From contig ML133395.1 in the NCBI GenBank assembly GCA_003864495.1, positions 665,492-729,491 of the forward strand: a stretch of 64,000 nt of DNA, in the 5' to 3' direction. Numbering within the stretch: the first letter of the stretch is position 1; each line of letters opens with the position of its first letter. The notes beneath the pieces were generated by a model, which was not told the DNA's origin, did not search any database, and was given only the letters and a program-made list of their open reading frames with translations. Shown here one piece after another: positions 12,031 through 24,859 of the stretch. Source of the DNA: Nemopilema nomurai (lineage: Eukaryota > Cnidaria > Scyphozoa > Rhizostomeae > Rhizostomatidae). The translations under genes were made by a program, and so were the position numbers.

Positions 12031-13344
12031 AATCAATCTAGGACTTTATTTTGATACTTTCCTATCATTTTATAACCAACGTTAAGACAGTTTACAACGT
12101 GTTGATATTGAATAAATGCAAAGCAAAGTTGAAATTCTGTATTATCAATAAAAAGGTAGTTTTGACTTGATTCTGATTCCTAGTGTTTAGTAATTTTCAT
12201 TAAGAGTTGTAAAGGAAGCTTCTTTGCTATCATTCCATCAAATCAACCAATACTTTCATCATTAGTCCATTGATGTAAAAGAAAGTTAAAACATTGTAGT
12301 GCTACAAAATAACAAGCAGTGTTATATTTTGGTTTGATAACCTTTTTGAGATTGTTCATTAAAAGATGTAAAAGAAGCTTCCTCCTACATCATTTTTGAG
12401 GGAAAAGTTAAGCATTTCATTATATGATAGTGTTGTTTGATGTAAAACAAAGTGAAAACATTGTAGTCCAATAAAACAAGCAGTGTTTTATTAGCACTTG
12501 TTTATTTTGTTTGACTTTCCATTAAATCTTGTCAAGGAAGCTGTTTTTTTATCATTCTAGACTCAATCGCCAAGAATTTCTTCATTTCTTGGTGCAGTTT
12601 GATGTAAAATGACACGAAAACACTGTATTACCATGAAATAAGCAGGGTCACACTTGGGTTTACTTCTACAATCAATAATCAAGCATTTCGTCATATGTTG
12701 GTGTTATTTGGGGTAGAAAAGTGAAAGTACTGCAGTGCAATAAAACAAGCAGTGTTATACTTGAGTTTCATAACTTTTTTAAGGTTCTTCACCAAGACAT
12801 GGACAGAATGCTTCTTTTTCAATCATTTCAGAATCAATAATCAAGTATTTTGTGATAGAAAAGTGTTTTTTGATGTAAAACAGAATAAAAATACTGCATT
12901 TCCATAAAACAAGCAATGTTGTTCTTGGATCTGACAACTTTTTGAAGTTCTTTTTGAAGACATGCAAAGAAAGTTTTTTTTTTATCATTCATCATACCAT
13001 GAAACAAAGCAGTGTTTTACTTGCATTTTTTAACTTTGTTGGGTTTTTTTTTCAAAACCTTTTAAAGGAAGTTTTTTGCTATCATTCCAGAATCAACAAT
13101 AAGCCATGTCATCATAGTTTGGTGTTTTTCGATATATACAAAGTTAAAACACTGTATTCTCATAAAACAAGCAGTGTTATACCTGGAATTTATAATTTTA
13201 TTGGGGTTTCCTTAAAAAAGGAAGCTTTTTTGCCCTCACTCCACAATCAACAATAAAGCATATAATCACATCTTGATGCGTTTGGATTTAAAACAACATG
13301 TAAATATGATAAATTCTCATGCAACTTGATGTGTTATATTTGGG
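12031..13344. repeat. Degenerate ~160-bp satellite, H4-H2A spacer units 1-2
   Basis: Monomers of the same family as at 141-1060. The part 12430-13340 is close to a copy of it, differing by small indels and single bases. Confidence 0.75.
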
Positions 13345-13764
13345 TTATAGGCTCTATAGATAAATGCATGTTCAAAAATTTCAAGCCTCTTCAAGAGAAG
13401 GTCAGACAAGCTTAATGTTGATGAATTCGACATCTCAGATTCAGAAAGAGAGAGATCAATTTGTCGTGAACATATCCAGATTCGGATTGAGATACTTGCA
13501 TTTGAAACAAACACACTTTCATTTAGTACAAACATCGTCTTCGCTATTTCTCCCTGGAGGGTTCTCGCTCAATATCGACCCCAACATGTCCAATATGAAG
13601 TACATACAATAACGCATATGTAAATATATAGACATGAGGAGAAAAAATATATCGGCGCAGGTACGATGGAAGTAAAACCTCGTAAACCAGAAACTGGTAT
13701 TCTATGAGTAAGTAAGAATGTCGTGTGTGTCACAAGAAGGTAAACCAATTTTAGCATCTTTGGT
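13345..13764. other. H2A 3' flanking spacer, unit 2
   Basis: Near-exact copy of 1061-1481. No gene seen. Confidence 0.6.
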
Positions 13765-13780
13765 GGTTTTTAAAAAAACC
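13765..13780 (-). promoter_or_regulatory. Histone 3' stem-loop, H2A unit 2
   Basis: Minus strand GGTTTT-TTTA-AAAACC plus ACCA. Confidence 0.9.
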
Positions 13781-13824
13781 GTTTTTCAATGCAAAAATAA
13801 CCAGAGATGGCCAACCGAAGCGAC

Positions 13825-14208
13825 TTATGATTTGGCGGCCTTCGTCTCAGTCTTCTTTGGAAGAAGCACTGCCTGAATGTTGGGCAAGACACCACCCTGT
13901 GCAATGGTGACTCCACTCAGCAACTTGTTCAACTCCTCGTCGTTCCTGATGGCGAGCTGCAAGTGACGAGGGATGATTCTTGACTTCTTGTTGTCTCTTG
14001 CTGCATTGCCAGCCAACTCCAAGATTTCTGCAGACAGATACTCGAGTACGGCTGCCAAATAGACGGGAGCCCCAGAGCCAACTCGCTCGGCATAGTTGCC
14101 CTTCCTCAACAATCGGTGGATACGTCCGACTGGAAACTGTAATCCAGCTCTGGATGTCCTAGATCTCGCCTTAGCCTTGGCTTTTCCACCTTTTCCACGT
14201 CCAGACAT
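13825..14208 (-). CDS. H2A: Histone H2A (unit 2)
   Basis: Intact 127-residue frame, identical in protein to unit 1. Nucleotide differences are silent, for example GTA instead of GTT for the valine before LEYL. The copies are held together at the DNA level, as expected from gene conversion or recent duplication. Confidence 0.97.
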   Translation of the reverse strand: MSGRGKGGKAKAKARSRTSRAGLQFPVGRIHRLLRKGNYAERVGSGAPVYLAAVLEYLSAEILELAGNAARDNKKSRIIPRHLQLAIRNDEELNKLLSGVTIAQGGVLPNIQAVLLPKKTETKAAKS

Positions 14209-14543
14209 GATTGCTTCAATAACAGATTTTCTTCAACGAGTTGACTTGACTGCGAAAGTGCAAGGGAACGATTGCTAGTAGTACCCGCCAAAAGCAACAT
14301 TTCAAAGCGGCCTTCATTCGAAACGCGCCAATCGTCGCCTGCTCGAGTCGGCCATTTCGACGAACCAGGCGAAGACAGCCAATCGGCTGCGACCCTGGTC
14401 GGTCACGCGGTCTTCGGGCTCATTCTCGATGGCAAGGCGAGCTGGACTCAAATAAAGCAAGCGTGCCTTGGCGCCAAACCATCAAACCGAACTTGCTTGT
14501 CTCAATCGAGAGTTGAGTGAATTTTAAAGAGAAAGTCGCAAAC
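14209..14543. promoter_or_regulatory. Divergent H2A/H2B promoter, unit 2
   Basis: Same motif order as unit 1: reverse TTTTGGCGGG near 14285-14294, two CCAAT boxes, CAAATAAAG and TTGGCGCCAA upstream of H2B. One base shorter than unit 1. Confidence 0.7.
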
Positions 14544-14952
14544 ATGTCTGACGCCCCAGCTAAAGGAGGAAAACAGGCCCCAAAGGTCGCCAAGAAGGGA
14601 GAGAAGAAAGCAGGAGTTGGTAAAAAGGGTGGCAAGGCCGGCTCAGGAGAAAAGAAAAGGACGAAGAAGCGCAAGGAAAGCTACTCTATCTACATCTACA
14701 AGGTGCTTCAAACAAGTCCACCCTGACACAGGAATTTCCAGCAAGGCCATGAGCATCATGAACTCGTTTGTCAACGACATTTTCGAGAGGATCGCTCAAG
14801 AAGCCTCGCGACTTGCCCACTACAACAAGAAGGCGACGATCACTTCGAGGGAAATCCAGACATCTGTCCGACTTCTCCTTCCCGGTGAACTTGCCAAGCA
14901 TGCTGTCAGCGAGGGCACCAAGGCCGTCACCAAGTACACGTCCAGCAAGTAA
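14544..14952 (+). pseudogene. H2B: Histone H2B with 1-nt insertion (unit 2)
   Basis: 409 nt. An extra T at 14707/14708 (GTGCTTCAAAC against GTGCTCAAAC) shifts the frame at codon 55, inside the first helix of the histone fold, and it stops at 14726. All remaining sequence matches intact copies in the original frame. It is a different lesion from that of unit 1, so the two arose separately or are separate consensus errors. Confidence 0.85.
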
Positions 14953-15012
14953 ACTACCTGACCTGCCCTGGAGAGTTTGGTTTATTCTGCTCTCAAACGG
15001 TCGACAAAAAAC

Positions 15013-15028
15013 AGCTTTTTTAAAAGCT
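15013..15028 (+). promoter_or_regulatory. Histone 3' stem-loop, H2B unit 2
   Basis: AGCTTT-TTTA-AAAGCT plus ACCA. Confidence 0.9.
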
Positions 15029-15471
15029 ACCAAATTCGCCAATTTTTTCCTCAACCTCGAACACACACGACCAATTGTTTACCATTTTATTTTTTCAACA
15101 TTTTGTTTTAACTTAAGCGAGTGAGAGTGCCATCGCCCAATTTTGTTATCAAAAACACTATCGATACCCTCAGAATGAAAGCCATTTAGTGAGAAACTAT
15201 AGGCCGATGTTATTGTGGAGTGCTGCCCTCATGTAAGGGACTGATTTTAAATTTGGTATTTTCAGGATCCTTATTTGATTATTCCAAATATACATCAAGC
15301 ATAAACTCTTTTATACCGAACCCTGATTGTTTTGCCAACCCTCAATATTCTCAAATTTTTTAACCTAACCTAATATTTTTCTTAAATCATTCCTGCCCAA
15401 CACAAAAACTCTTGATAAGAAATTCTCGAAGAAGCATACCAAATTTGTAAACCTGAATAGTATCCATAATA
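15029..15471. other. H2B 3' spacer, unit 2
   Basis: AT-rich spacer continuing on both sides of the MITE at 15472-15606. No gene seen. Confidence 0.55.
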
Positions 15472-15606
15472 CAGGGCCTCCGAAAAAGGGGTGCCACGGC
15501 CCCCGCACTTTTTTGTAAAACAATAGAGCTTTTCTAAATATCTTTTGCCATGATTGTTAAAATCTTCATTGGCCCCTCCACTTTCCAACCTGCGTCGGAG
15601 CCCCTG
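15472..15606. mobile_element. Short MITE, CAGGGCCTCCGA ends (unit 2)
   Basis: 135 bp starting CAGGGCCTCCGA and ending TCGGAGCCCCTG: 12-bp inverted ends with one mismatch. Units 1 and 4 give the empty site. Next to the element a TAATA or TAATAC direct repeat is visible in units 3, 5 and 6; here a few extra bases (TATG) follow the right end. The ends resemble hAT MITEs, but the duplication looks shorter than 8 bp, so the superfamily is open. Confidence 0.75.
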
Positions 15607-15984
15607 TATGTAATACATGATATCTTTCAGCCCTTTTCCTTGATAAATGCACTTTTGATGAAAAGCAAATTTCACTGTTTTTAGAAAAACTAGTTTCTAC
15701 TTTGTGGAGGCAATCGGTATCTGCGTGATGGTTATTTCACTTGCAATTTTAGTTCATTTGATCACCCAAAAAGATATTTTATACTTACAAAGAACACACA
15801 AAACTAAGCTAAACGAACAAACATGATAGGTAATTTTGGATAACCACCTTCATTTATCCCATCAAATCAAAAGTACAACTTATTTAGAAATTGGGATAGT
15901 CCCACACAATTACAAGGCCAACATGATTTATATGATACATGATACAAAGCCGTGTGCATAAAATCAAATTCAGTTTATTTTGTC
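15607..15984. other. H2B-H1 spacer between MITE and hAT-like element, unit 2
   Basis: AT-rich sequence matching the same position in units 1, 5 and 6. No gene seen. Confidence 0.5.
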
Positions 15985-17207
15985 CAGGGGCGTAAATATT
16001 GGGAGTGGGGGGGGGGGTTGCCCCACCCAACATTTTGTCGGGCAAACGACAGACAAGATGTTCGCAAATCCGTAACTGTCGGGTAAAATCTTTCAGTCTA
16101 CCGATATCTTTCAAAGACTCGCTGGGTATATCGTATCGGTATACTGTTAAACTTTGAGTCCTTCTTCGTCAATATTTCGAGTAAATCACTATTTGGAGTG
16201 ACTCCGCCAGCCTAAACGCCTATCAGCTAACCACTCTTGAAAACTGGCGTCGGTTCTTTGCGACCAGTAATACATTTTTCAACATGATTTTTTCTGAATG
16301 AGTCCAGCACCAGCATCATTGGCCTAGCCATCCTGGATGCCGCAACAATTTTACCAGTGTCTGGACGACGAAACCCAAATGGCTCATTTTCGAAGGAACT
16401 TTGATAAAATCATCTGCTGTAAGTAGTCGCTCATCCTCATTGCCATTACAATATTTTACGAAAAAAAGTTAACACGACTGAACTGCAGCTTTTCTACTCG
16501 TAAATTGATCTAATAATACCGTTTTCTTTTTACAAGAAACCTAGATTGGGTCCTATTACTAAAAGTTTCTTAATTTTTCACTAGTTTCTAGTACTAAAAG
16601 TTTCTTATTTTTAGATAAACATCAAATTTTGCTCCTTCCCTTGTATATTAATTGTATTAAAGTTTATGACCCAACAGTAAGATTTGATATTGTATCTTTT
16701 CTTCATTATTCTTATGGAAACAGGGGTACTTTTTATCGAGACACCCGGTACAGTGTGCTTTATTCTTTTATTATTTTTTGTATTGTTACCGAGACACCGG
16801 TACTTATTATTTTCCGGCTCAGAAAGTCAGCTTTATTTTTTGGAGTTTCTTAAAAATATTGATTTAGTTCTAAAAGTTTTTTAAAATTTCGGGGCCTTAG
16901 TACTAGTCTTCCTATAAACCGATTTCTTATCATAAAAGAAACGTGTAAACACTGATTGACATATGAAGAGCAAGGCATTGACTTGTGGTTCAAAGGTTAA
17001 TACAAAAACTAAACAAAAATACGTAAAAATATCAGACAATTACAAATGCAACAAATTTCATAGCGGTTTTAAAACATAGAAGAAACACCGCGAAGGCTTC
17101 TCCATAACAGATTCCATAACATTTTAGTCGGGTCAGTGGCGAAAATGTCGGGCAAAATATTATGTACACCCCCCCTCCCCTAAAGAAAAATACTAGTTAC
17201 TCCCCTG
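15985..17207. mobile_element. hAT-like element, ~1.22 kb (unit 2)
   Basis: Same element and same insertion point as unit 1 (CAGGGGCGTAA to TTACTCCCCTG), so it was inserted before these units duplicated. The G-run after the left end is longer than in unit 1. Confidence 0.65.
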
Positions 17208-17257
17208 TCTTTGTCTCCTTTCACATCAAGAAAAGTAACCTTTCCCTTCATTTACAG

Positions 17258-17637
17258 GTGAAAAATGTTAAAATGTTATAAGTTTAAAATGCCCATGTTC
17301 ACTGTTCAAAATGAGTGCTGATTTCCAAATTTCAATTTCGTGAATTTCAAATTTTCAAACAATTATGCATTACGATATATTCCTTGTGCAAATCGTCAGA
17401 TTTTTCAAAATCAGCTTCGTTTGGCCTTTTCGAAGTTTGTAACGACAGATCATAACTGCTATCTAGAGTTGTGCTTCCTCAATCCTAATTTCAACTTAAT
17501 TTTTCACGGCCCACGAGCTTTCGAAAAGCTTGCACAGTCTGTTCAGCAAGCCACTGTTTGAAAGTCTCCAAAACATCCATCCATTATCATTTTCGAAGTT
17601 TGCAGAGGAAGGAAACAAATCTAGTTTAACGTGGAAC
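17258..17637 (+). pseudogene. Caspase-like exon relic, first copy (unit 2)
   Basis: Bounded by TTTACAG on the left and AACGTAAGT, a good splice donor, on the right. The frame reads NYALRYIPCANRQIFQNQLR, then HNCYLELCFLNPNFNLIF, and meets TGA after VQQATV, before the EVCRGRK segment, which survives downstream. Intron-like borders suggest a captured exon. Confidence 0.4.
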
Positions 17638-18493
17638 GTAAGTATTTCATGTCAGAAACTTATTTTGAGTTTGAAGGCTTAAGGATCCTTATAGGATGAT
17701 TCCAAACATACATTAAACATAAACTCGTTTTAAGAATACCTACATTTTGCCAAGCCTCAATAATCTTTACATTTTTTAGCCTAGCCTAAAATTATTCTTA
17801 AATAATTCTTGCCCAACACAAATTCGTGAAAAGAATTTCACCAAGAAGCATACAGATTTATTAGTCTTTCAATTTTAATCATAATTCAAGAAAGCTTTTA
17901 GCCTCTTTCCTTGATTAATGCTTTTTAATGTAAATCATAACTGGCTGTTTTGAAGAAAACTAGTTTCTAATTTCTGTATCCGTTTGATGGTCATTCATTC
18001 GTTTGATGTTATTTCACTCAGTTTCAGTTTTATTTTAAAAATACCACTGGATGCATACATTTGTTGAAGATCAGAAACAATCAGGCTTAAAAGTATAAAC
18101 AATTTAAGAGGAAGTTAACTAATATAAACATAATAGAAAAAATCAAAAGTAGAGGAGAAACAAGCTAGCACTGTTTCACTTGCAGTGTTAGTTCATTTGT
18201 TCACCCAACAAAGATTTTCAATGCTTCCATAGAACACACAAAACTAAACTAAACGAATGAACTTGACATGTAATTCTGGATAACCATTTCATTATCCCAT
18301 CAAATCAAAAATATATTTTATTTAGAAAATGAAATAGTCCCACAGAATTACAAGGCCAACATGATTGAATATATACAAAGCCGTGTGCATCAAATCGAAA
18401 TCAGTTTATTTTGTCTCCTTTCAACATCAAGAAAAGTCACCCGAACCCTTCACCTTTCACATTCGCGGTAACATCTCTCACCTTCATTTACAG
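17638..18493. other. Second copy of H2B 3' spacer segment (unit 2)
   Basis: GGATCCTTAT, TTCCAAACATACAT, CCTAGCCTAA and GCCCAACACAAATTC blocks parallel those after H2B at about 15266-15420. So a segment running from this point through the exon relic exists twice in the spacer. No gene seen. Confidence 0.6.
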
Positions 18494-18864
18494 GTGAAAA
18501 ATGTAAAAATTTATCAGTTTAAAATGCCAATGTTCACTGTTCAAAATGAGTGTGGACTTCCAAATTTCAATTTCATGAATTTCAAATTTTCAAACAATTA
18601 TGCATTACGATCTATTGTGCAAATCGTCAGATTTTAAAAATCAGTCGTTTTGCCTTTTCGAACTTTGTAATGACAGATCATAACTGCCATCTAGAGTTGT
18701 GCTTCCTGAATCCGAATTTCAACTTAATTTTTCGCGATCCAAGAGCTTACGAAAGGCTTGCACAGTCTGTCCAGCAAGCCACTGTTTTAAAGTCTCCAAA
18801 ACACCCATCCATTATCATTTTCGAAGCATGCCGAGGAGGAAACAAATCTAGTTTAACGTGGAAC
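18494..18864 (+). pseudogene. Caspase-like exon relic, second copy (unit 2)
   Basis: Acceptor-like TTTACAG precedes it. The open stretch contains FRDPRAYERLAQSVQQATVL and HPSIIIFEACRGGNKSSL. The donor is damaged (AACGAAGC). Relative to the first copy it has EACRGG instead of EVCRGR. Confidence 0.42.
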
Positions 18865-19224
18865 GAAGCATTTCTCGACAACGCAAAACGATGTGGAGAA
18901 TTGCGCTCATAGGCATTACCTCTACCCCTCAAAAAGCATCTTTATGAAGAATTAATACATAGAGAGTTTTATTTCGATACTTTGAATAATCTTTTTGCGT
19001 TATTTCAATACTATGTGCCAATTAAAGTAGGCAAAGAAGCACAACATCGACGGCCATTTTGGCCTGAGCAGTCAGCGGTCACGTGTACTTTTGGCGCCTA
19101 GATGCAAAATGATTTTGAATCGTTGACCAAAGTGAAGGAGGGCATCCAGTTTTGTGTCGCAGTTGCGAAGAACTTTACGTTAGATTGTCGAACCATTTGC
19201 TCATTTCCAAAAAAAGCCATCGTT
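18865..19224 (+). promoter_or_regulatory. H1 promoter and leader, unit 2
   Basis: GGCCATTTTGGCC repeat, TCACGTG at 19079-19085, TTTTGGCGCC at 19089-19098 and ATGCAAAAT at 19102-19110. Confidence 0.65.
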
Positions 19225-19854
19225 ATGGATTCATCTGCGGCGTCACCTAAGAAAACCAAAAAGGCAGCAGCACCCAAGAAGCCGGCTGCTCATCCTGCAT
19301 ACAAGGACATGATCGCGGAGGCAATCAGAAGCCTGAAGGAAAGAAACGGCTCGTCGAGGCAGAAAATAGCCAAGTATTTGCAGGCTAATTACAAAGGCCT
19401 TGGTGATGAGAGCGCTTTGAAGAGAAACCTGAAGGCTTCCTTGAAGAAACTTGTCGCATCGGGCTCACTCGTGCAGACGAAGGGGGTGGGAGCTTCGGGG
19501 TCGTTCAAACTACCTGTCGCCGCGAAGAAAGCAGCAGCAGAAAAGAAGCCGGTCGCAGCAAAGAAAGCTGTGAAAAAGCCAGCAGCACAGGCTAAGAAGA
19601 GTACGCAGGCTAAAAAGGCCAGTACCAGCTCAGTGAAGAAGAGTCCCGCGAAAAAGAAGGCAACGACAGCGAAGAAAGCAACTGGTGCTAGCAAGTCCCC
19701 CAAGAAGCCCAAAGCTAAAGTAGCCAAGAAACCAAAGGCTGCTGCAAGCAAGAAGGCTTCGGCTGGAAAGAGCAAACCGAAAAAGGCTGCAGCTAAGAAG
19801 ACGGCAAAGTCACCTGCTGCAAAGAAATCCAAGGCCAGCAAGTCGAAGAACTGA
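19225..19854 (+). CDS. H1: Histone H1 (unit 2)
   Basis: Linker histone that binds nucleosome entry/exit DNA and compacts chromatin. 209 residues. A short N-tail ([13 protein letters not shown]) is followed by the winged-helix H15 domain, roughly residues 21-97, with [38 protein letters not shown] and [15 protein letters not shown]. The C-terminal half is a Lys/Ala/Pro tail with S-P-(A)K motifs (KSPAKKK, KSPKKPK, KSPAAKK), typical CDK sites. It lacks one alanine codon present in unit 4. The frame is open upstream to an ATG at 19102, but only because of a leader indel absent from other units, so MDSSAAS is chosen. Confidence 0.95.
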   Translation: MDSSAASPKKTKKAAAPKKPAAHPAYKDMIAEAIRSLKERNGSSRQKIAKYLQANYKGLGDESALKRNLKASLKKLVASGSLVQTKGVGASGSFKLPVAAKKAAAEKKPVAAKKAVKKPAAQAKKSTQAKKASTSSVKKSPAKKKATTAKKATGASKSPKKPKAKVAKKPKAAASKKASAGKSKPKKAAAKKTAKSPAAKKSKASKSKN

Positions 19855-19909
19855 GGGCTCAGTTCTCCAGACATGTTCGTCTTAGTGCGCCATCCTGTCC
19901 ATGCAAAAC

Positions 19910-19925
19910 AGCTTTTTTAAAAGCT
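19910..19925 (+). promoter_or_regulatory. Histone 3' stem-loop, H1 unit 2
   Basis: AGCTTT-TTTA-AAAGCT plus ACCA. Confidence 0.9.
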
Positions 19926-20640
19926 ACCAAATAGTTGGATATCTTGTCTTGACAAGCCTTGTTGGCTGCATCGATCACTCGCATTTTTAATGGCTTTTTT
20001 GCTTTCTGCGTAGACCAACCCAACATTAAAATGAGCATACCTATAGCTTAAATGGTTACTGATTGTTTCAGCTTAACCATAACTGTGATCTGAAGGTTTC
20101 CGTCCAGAAACTCTGAAACATGTGGTGGGTTGGCTTGGTAACATTTAGAGAAGCTTTTTAATACTGTGGTTCTGTAATGCATGCAAAATAAGTTTTGAAA
20201 GAAGCAACTTGAGACTTGTCTTTGAACACTGTGAATATTAGTTTTTATTGGGAAGTGAAGAAAGCATTATATTCTAAAATGAAGGCTCAACCTATTTATC
20301 ATAACCTGTGTCAGGCTCAACCTCTTTTCTGTAGGTAAAGTTAAATTTTTAACACACTGTTTTCACAAAACCAGCAGTTCTGGACTCTTTGTTAGCAATA
20401 AAATGTGTGGAATTCAAATTGAATAGTGACTTAGAAAGTTTTCCATCCAATCTGACAAAAGTGAATTTTGGGGCACTTTTTGAAACACTTTCTCACCAAG
20501 CTTCTTTGCTTTAAGAGATGTGAATAAAGTTCTCATTCCTATCATTCTTGGACCAGATTTCTAAAATTTCAGCAAAGTTTGGTATTGTTGTGAAGACAAA
20601 CAATTTCAAAAAACTAAATTCCCTGAAAGCTATCAATCTA
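19926..20640. other. H1 3' flank, unit 2
   Basis: Matches 6266-6950 with small indels. No gene seen. Confidence 0.55.
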
Positions 20641-22530
20641 GGACTTGATTTTGATATTTTACTATTATTTTAACCAGCATTAAAACAATTTACCATGTGT
20701 TGATGTTGAATTGATGTAAAACAAAGTTTAAATTCTGCATTCTCAATAAAAAGGTAGTTTTAATTTATTTTCATTCCCAGTTTTTAGTAAATTTCATCAA
20801 GAGTTGTGAAGGGAGCTTCTTTTGCTATCATTTCATCAAATCAACCAATACTTTCATCATATGTCCAGTGATGTAAAAGAAAGTTAAAACGCTGTAGTAA
20901 TCCCAAATGGCAAGCAGTTTTATAGTTTGGTTTGATACTTTTTGAGGTTTTCATCAAGATTTGCATAGGAAGCTTCTTTTAGTAGAATCATTCCAAAATC
21001 AACAACAAGCAATTCATCATATATTGGTGTTGTTTGATGTAAAACAGTCCAGTGAAAATAGTCCATTTCCATAAAACAAGCATTGTTTTATTCTTGGGTT
21101 TTATAACTTTTTGAGATTGTTCATCAAAAGATGTAAAAGAAGCTTCCTCCTCTATCATTATTGAGGGAAAAGTTAAGCATTTCATTATATGATAGTGTTG
21201 TTTGATGTAAAATAAAGTGAAAACATTGTATTCCAATAAAACAAGCAGTGTTTTATTACGACTTATTACCTTTCTTTGATTTTTCACCAAGTCTTGACTC
21301 ATCATTCTAGACTCAATAACCTAGGATTTCTTTGTACCTTTATGCAGTTTGATGTAAAATGAAGTGAAAACACTATATTTCCATGAAATAACAAGGTTGC
21401 ACTTGGGTTTGATAACTTTTTTATGGTTCTTTATAAAGGGTTTTAGAGTAAGCTTCTGTTGTAATCATGCCAAAAACAACAATCAAACAGTTTGTCATAT
21501 GATTGTGTTGTTGATTCAAAACAAAGTTAAAATTCTGTATTCTTATTAAGCATTTTGATTTGATTTGGATTCCTAGTGTTGGGTGATTTTCATCAAGAGT
21601 TGTAAAGAAAGCTTACTTTGCTATCATTCCAGAATCAATAATCATACATTTCTTCATATGTTGGTGCTATTTGCGGGTAAAATAAGAAGAACTGTAGTTC
21701 CATAAAGCAAGCAGTGTTCTACTTAAGTTTGATAACTTTTGTAGTTCTTCTTCAGGACATGGAAGGAATTCTTCTTTTTAAGTCACTCTTGATTCAATAA
21801 CCAAATATTTAGTGATATAAAAGTGGCTTTTTATGTAAAACAAAATGAAAATACTGCCTTCCCAGAAATCAAGTAGTATTATTCTTGGGTCTGACAATTT
21901 TTGAAGATTCTCTATCTATACTCAAGCACTTCTTCATATGAAAGTGCTCTTTTTTGTAAAACAGAATGAAAATGCTGAATCTCCATAAAACAAGAAGTTT
22001 TTTTCTTGGGTCTGACAACTTTTTGATGTTCTTCTTCAAGACATGCAAAGCCAGCTTCTTTGATATCATTCCAGAATCCATAATTAAGCAAAATTCACCA
22101 TTTGATAGTGTTATTTGATTTAAAGCAAAGTTAAAATTATGTATTCTTATCAGACAAGCAGGTTTGATTTGATTTGGATTCCTAGTGTTGGGTTATTTTC
22201 ATCAAGAGTTGTAAAGGAAGCTTCTTTTTATGTCATCTCATAATCATCAATCAATGTTTCTATCATATGTTGGTGTTCTTTGATACAAAACAGAGTAAAA
22301 ACACTGTTTTCACATAAACAAACAGTGTTTTACCTGGATTTGATAACTTTGTTGGGTTTAACTTCAAAACTTTTAAAGGAAGCTTTTTGCTATCATTCCA
22401 GAATCAACAATAAAACAGGTAATCACAACTTGGTCCAGTTTGGTGTAAAACATCATAAAAATGATAAATTCCAATCAAACAAGAGGTATTATATTTGGGT
22501 TTGATATTTTTGAGATTTTCATCAAGAATT
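20641..22530. repeat. Degenerate ~160-bp satellite, H1-H3 spacer unit 2
   Basis: Same monomer family. At about 22308-22336 the inverted repeat is extended: AAAACACTGTTT pairs with AAACAGTGTTTT (12 bp each arm). Confidence 0.75.
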
Positions 22531-23294
22531 GTAACAAAAAGTGTTAATATTACACAAGAGGGTTGAAGGAGCCCGCCATTCCATCATTTTCAAATTAGTT
22601 TTCTACCAATTAAATTTCGACCAAATTTGTCTGCATTGCATTGTGATATGTAAAAGATGTTTTCTTACTGTTTGTGCATTACGCAGAGAAGGCTTCAATG
22701 AAGAGTTTCTCCATCCCATCATTTCAATATCCTTTTCTTAATTCTAAACAATTTACCACGTGTTGATAAGAAATGTAACACCTGGTTTTGACTTGAAAAT
22801 GTCGGCACAAGTTTACCCGTAAGACACACCTAGTCATACTACATTCACGAAATATCTGACCTAAAATGATTTTTCTAGAACGTAAAAAGGGGCAGCTGTA
22901 TCGCGTTGTTTATGTAATGGAGACAACTTTAGATTTCATTTTGAGAACAGTTGCGTGGATTTACAAAAGAAAGGTAGATGCAGTTTTTCAGAATAATGTG
23001 TCTGTTAGCATCATAGATAGAAGTTAACTAGGGGCTTTCGGAAACCCTCTAATCAGAGTAACTCATTAGCGTTGCCAAAAGAATACTAGCTATAAATAAT
23101 ATAATATAATATCAACTTTGACTAATTAGTAAACTGTAAGATGAAGTTTTTCGAAATTAAATGATTCAATTTAGCAATTTTATATTGTGCTTTATAACTT
23201 TGGTAGGTTTTGTACATGAATGCATAGGCGGAAATCTATAGAGAATATCGCTGTGTGTAATGGGATAGAGAAACATCGTTTCTGGCGTCGTGGT
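22531..23294. other. H3 3' flanking spacer, unit 2
   Basis: Non-coding block shared with other units, including the conserved hairpin-like AGGGGCTTTCGGAAACCCT near 23030-23048. No gene seen. Confidence 0.55.
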
Positions 23295-23310
23295 GGTTTT
23301 TAAAAAAACC
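23295..23310 (-). promoter_or_regulatory. Histone 3' stem-loop, H3 unit 2
   Basis: Minus strand GGTTTT-TTTA-AAAACC plus ACCA. Confidence 0.9.
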
Positions 23311-23328
23311 GTTTTAAACGAAATCTCA

Positions 23329-24778
<1,450 letters not shown>

Positions 24779-24843
24779 ATTCATGTTGCTGGTCCTTCCT
24801 GTCCGGCAATCAACATTCGTCCAAGTGCAGCACGCAGAAAAAC

Positions 24844-24859
24844 AGCTTTTTTAAAAGCT
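24844..24859 (+). promoter_or_regulatory. Histone 3' stem-loop, H4 unit 2
   Basis: AGCTTT-TTTA-AAAGCT plus ACCA. Confidence 0.9.

Noticed and set aside
13980..14278. 60-codon frames opposite H2A and similar frames opposite H2B, H3 and H4
   Set aside because: Antisense or frame-shifted shadows of highly conserved histone codons; no own start context or domain.
19102..19224. 41-residue N-terminal extension of unit 2 H1
   Set aside because: In-frame only because of a leader indel; in units 4 and 5 the same ATG is out of frame, and it overlaps conserved promoter motifs.
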